Position numbers and translations under genes: made by a program. Source: Ensifer adhaerens (GTDB lineage: Bacteria > Pseudomonadota > Alphaproteobacteria > Rhizobiales > Rhizobiaceae). Taken from it: a stretch of 64,000 nt of DNA. A model generated the notes under the pieces. That model was not told the origin of the DNA. It saw only the letters and a program-made list of their open reading frames with translations, and did not search any database. The DNA is taken from NCBI RefSeq assembly GCF_020035535.1, contig NZ_CP083349.1:1612001-1676000 (forward strand), written 5' to 3'. Within the stretch, counting starts at the first letter, position 1. Every line of letters begins with the position of its first letter. Positions 62,372-64,000 of this stretch are shown in pieces.

Positions 62372-63511
62372 TTGGAAGACAATCCTCATTTGAAACATAC
62401 GCCGCTGCATGCGCTGCACCTTTCGCTGGGCGCGCGCATGGTGCCCTTTGCCGGTTACGATATGCCGGTGCAGTACCCTGATGGCGTGATGAAGGAACAC
62501 CAGCACACGCGTGTCGCCGCTGGCCTCTTCGATGTCTCGCACATGGGCCAGGTCATCGTCCGGCCGAAGTCCGGCAAGATCGAGGACGCGGCTCTGGCGC
62601 TCGAAAAGCTGGTGCCGGTGGACGTGCTGGGCCTCGCTGAAGGACGCCAGCGCTACGGCCTCTTCACCAATACCGAAGGCGGAATCCTCGACGACCTGAT
62701 GATCACCAATCGCGGTGATCATCTCTTTCTCGTCGTCAACGCCGCCTGCAAGGACGCCGACTTCGAGCTTCTGAAAAAGGGCCTTTCCGACACCTGCGAG
62801 GTCACGCTGCTCGACGATCGCGCGCTGATCGCGCTTCAGGGGCCGCATGCTGAGGCCGTACTCGGTGAACTCTGGGCCGATGTCTCGGCCATGCGTTTCA
62901 TGGACGTCGCCGAGGCCGACCTGCACGACGTGACCTGCATTATCGCGCGCTCGGGCTATACCGGCGAAGACGGCTTCGAGATTTCCATCCCCGTTGCCTC
63001 CGCCGTTGATGTGACACAGCGCCTGCTGGAGCATCCGGATGTGAAGCCGATCGGCCTCGGCGCCCGCGATTCGCTGCGTCTGGAAGCCGGACTTTGTCTC
63101 TATGGCAACGATATTGACACCAGCACGACCCCCGTCGAAGCCGGGCTCGAATGGGCCATGCAGAAGGCGCGCCGCGCCGGTGGCGCCCGTGAAGGCGGCT
63201 TCCCCGGTGCCGACCGTATCCTCGGCCAGTTCGCCGATGGCGCTTCGCGTCGTCGCGTCGGGCTAAAGCCCGAGGGACGCGCGCCCGTTCGCGGTGGGGC
63301 AAATCTCTTTGCCGATGCCGAGGGCAAGACTCCGGTCGGCCAGGTGACGTCGGGCGGTTTCGGTCCTTCCGTCGATGGTCCTGTCGCCATGGGCTACGTC
63401 GCCGCCGGCCACATCGAAAACGGCACCACCCTTTTTGCGGAAGTGCGCGGCAAGTACCTGCCTGTCGTCGTCGCCGCCCTGCCCTTTGTCAAACAAACCT
63501 ACAAACGCTGA
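62372..63511 (+). CDS. gcvT: Glycine cleavage system T protein (aminomethyltransferase)
   Basis: A 379-residue aminomethyltransferase that transfers the methylene group from the H-protein to tetrahydrofolate and releases ammonia. Signatures are [26 protein letters not shown], then [11 protein letters not shown], the folate-binding [12 protein letters not shown] and [21 protein letters not shown]. The start is TTG 62372 ([11 protein letters not shown]), with GGAGG six bases upstream; no in-frame ATG precedes the conserved start. It is the first gene of the gcvT-gcvH-gcvP operon, under control of the riboswitch. Confidence 0.95.
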   Translation: MEDNPHLKHTPLHALHLSLGARMVPFAGYDMPVQYPDGVMKEHQHTRVAAGLFDVSHMGQVIVRPKSGKIEDAALALEKLVPVDVLGLAEGRQRYGLFTNTEGGILDDLMITNRGDHLFLVVNAACKDADFELLKKGLSDTCEVTLLDDRALIALQGPHAEAVLGELWADVSAMRFMDVAEADLHDVTCIIARSGYTGEDGFEISIPVASAVDVTQRLLEHPDVKPIGLGARDSLRLEAGLCLYGNDIDTSTTPVEAGLEWAMQKARRAGGAREGGFPGADRILGQFADGASRRRVGLKPEGRAPVRGGANLFADAEGKTPVGQVTSGGFGPSVDGPVAMGYVAAGHIENGTTLFAEVRGKYLPVVVAALPFVKQTYKR

Positions 63512-63527
63512 TCAGGAGAGAGCGCAA

Positions 63528-63890
63528 ATGTTGAAGTTCACCGACGAACACGAGTGGCTGAAGGTCGAAGCTGGCGTAGCAACGGTCGGCATCACCGAAC
63601 ATGCCGCCGGCCAGCTCGGCGACCTCGTCTTCGTGGAACTACCGGAAACCGGCTCCACGTTCGCCAAGGGCGATACTGCCGCGACCGTCGAGTCCGTCAA
63701 GGCGGCATCCGACGTCTATTGTCCGCTTGATGGCGAAATCGTCGAAGTGAACCAGGCGATCGTCGACGATCCGTCGCTCGTCAACAGCGATCCGCAGGGC
63801 GCTGCCTGGTTCTTCAAGCTGAAGCTCGCCGATCCGAACGCGGCCGACGCCCTTCTCGACGAAGCGGCCTACAAGGAGCTCGTCGCCTGA
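63528..63890 (+). CDS. gcvH: Glycine cleavage system H protein
   Basis: A 120-residue lipoyl carrier. [39 protein letters not shown] is followed by the lipoylation site [20 protein letters not shown], with Lys in ESVKAAS. It shuttles the aminomethyl group between P, T and L proteins. The start ATG 63528 has AGGAGAG upstream; 16 bases separate it from gcvT. Its stop overlaps the gcvP start by one base (TGATG). Confidence 0.96.
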   Translation: MLKFTDEHEWLKVEAGVATVGITEHAAGQLGDLVFVELPETGSTFAKGDTAATVESVKAASDVYCPLDGEIVEVNQAIVDDPSLVNSDPQGAAWFFKLKLADPNAADALLDEAAYKELVA

Positions 63891-64000
63891 TGAGCATGCC
63901 CAAGGATTTCACCTTCACGGACTATAAGCCGTATGACTTCGCCAATCGGCGTCATATCGGCCCGTCGCCGGCCGAAATGGACGAGATGCTGAAGGTCGTC
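63890..64000 (+). CDS. gcvP: Glycine dehydrogenase (P protein), 5' part
   Basis: The first 37 codons ([37 protein letters not shown]) are visible before the window ends. [19 protein letters not shown] is the conserved start of the PLP-dependent glycine decarboxylase. ATG 63890 overlaps the gcvH stop by one base, so translation is coupled. Confidence 0.92.
   Translation, partial: MSMPKDFTFTDYKPYDFANRRHIGPSPAEMDEMLKVV

Noticed and set aside
1..64000. CRISPR array or insertion sequence
   Set aside because: I saw no regularly spaced repeats of CRISPR size and no DDE transposase. The only recombinases are the tyrosine trio in the island.

Overview
The window looks like a chromosomal segment of a Sinorhizobium/Ensifer-type alphaproteobacterium (Rhizobiaceae). 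DNA is GC-rich with strong third-position GC. From memory of the S. meliloti chromosome, the gene order greA-lpsB / lpsE-lpsC-lrp / trxB-lsrB / tandem AbcR sRNAs / arsR-type regulator / flavin oxidoreductase / gyrA-marC-ssb-uvrA-nrdJ is the conserved order of that genus. Other alphaproteobacterial hallmarks are a GTTC-N7-GTTC SOS box in the ssb-uvrA gap, a B12-dependent class II ribonucleotide reductase and a glycine-riboswitch-controlled gcvTHP operon.

Layout. 0-4 kb: greA 3' end, core-LPS glycosyltransferase genes and an Lrp regulator. 4.4-7.4 kb: thioredoxin reductase, LsrB, two tandem AbcR-type sRNAs and an ArsR-family regulator with its own operator. 7.4-14 kb: small accessory genes, including a visible deletion scar that joins a truncated Old Yellow Enzyme gene to a 5'-clipped aminoglycoside phosphotransferase gene. 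14-18 kb: gyrA and marC.

18.1-39.0 kb: a genomic island of about 21 kb lies exactly between marC and ssb. Its left half carries defence cargo: a SIR2-HerA operon with a third, HExxH (zinc-peptidase-like) gene, and a divergent type III-like restriction-modification pair. Its middle (29.3-31.3 kb) is AT-richer and partly decayed, with gene fragments, an XRE regulator and a large dyad operator. Its right half is a single six-gene overlapping operon: three different tyrosine recombinases, two coiled-coil proteins and a RecD2-like helicase. Short repeats containing TTTCGTCAAC sit at both edges and may mark the termini.

39-50 kb: housekeeping genes ssb, uvrA and nrdJ, plus acetyltransferases, a DUF72 protein, an RNA-ligase-like protein and tRNA-Ala(CGC). 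50-58 kb: a stress/carbon cluster with a CBS-BON protein, phosphoketolase, a glucoamylase/GH144-like protein and a BacA/SbmA-type transporter whose ATPase domain is degenerate. 58-64 kb: CbpA-CbpM chaperone pair, a periplasmic copper-handling pair (DUF2946-like protein and a YcnI-PCuAC fusion), then the glycine riboswitch and gcvT-gcvH-gcvP (cut by the window end).

The most interesting material is the island: the three-gene SIR2-HerA-HExxH operon as a candidate defence variant, and the recombinase/helicase operon that presumably mobilises it. Identifications rest on motifs and remembered family features only; no database search was possible.
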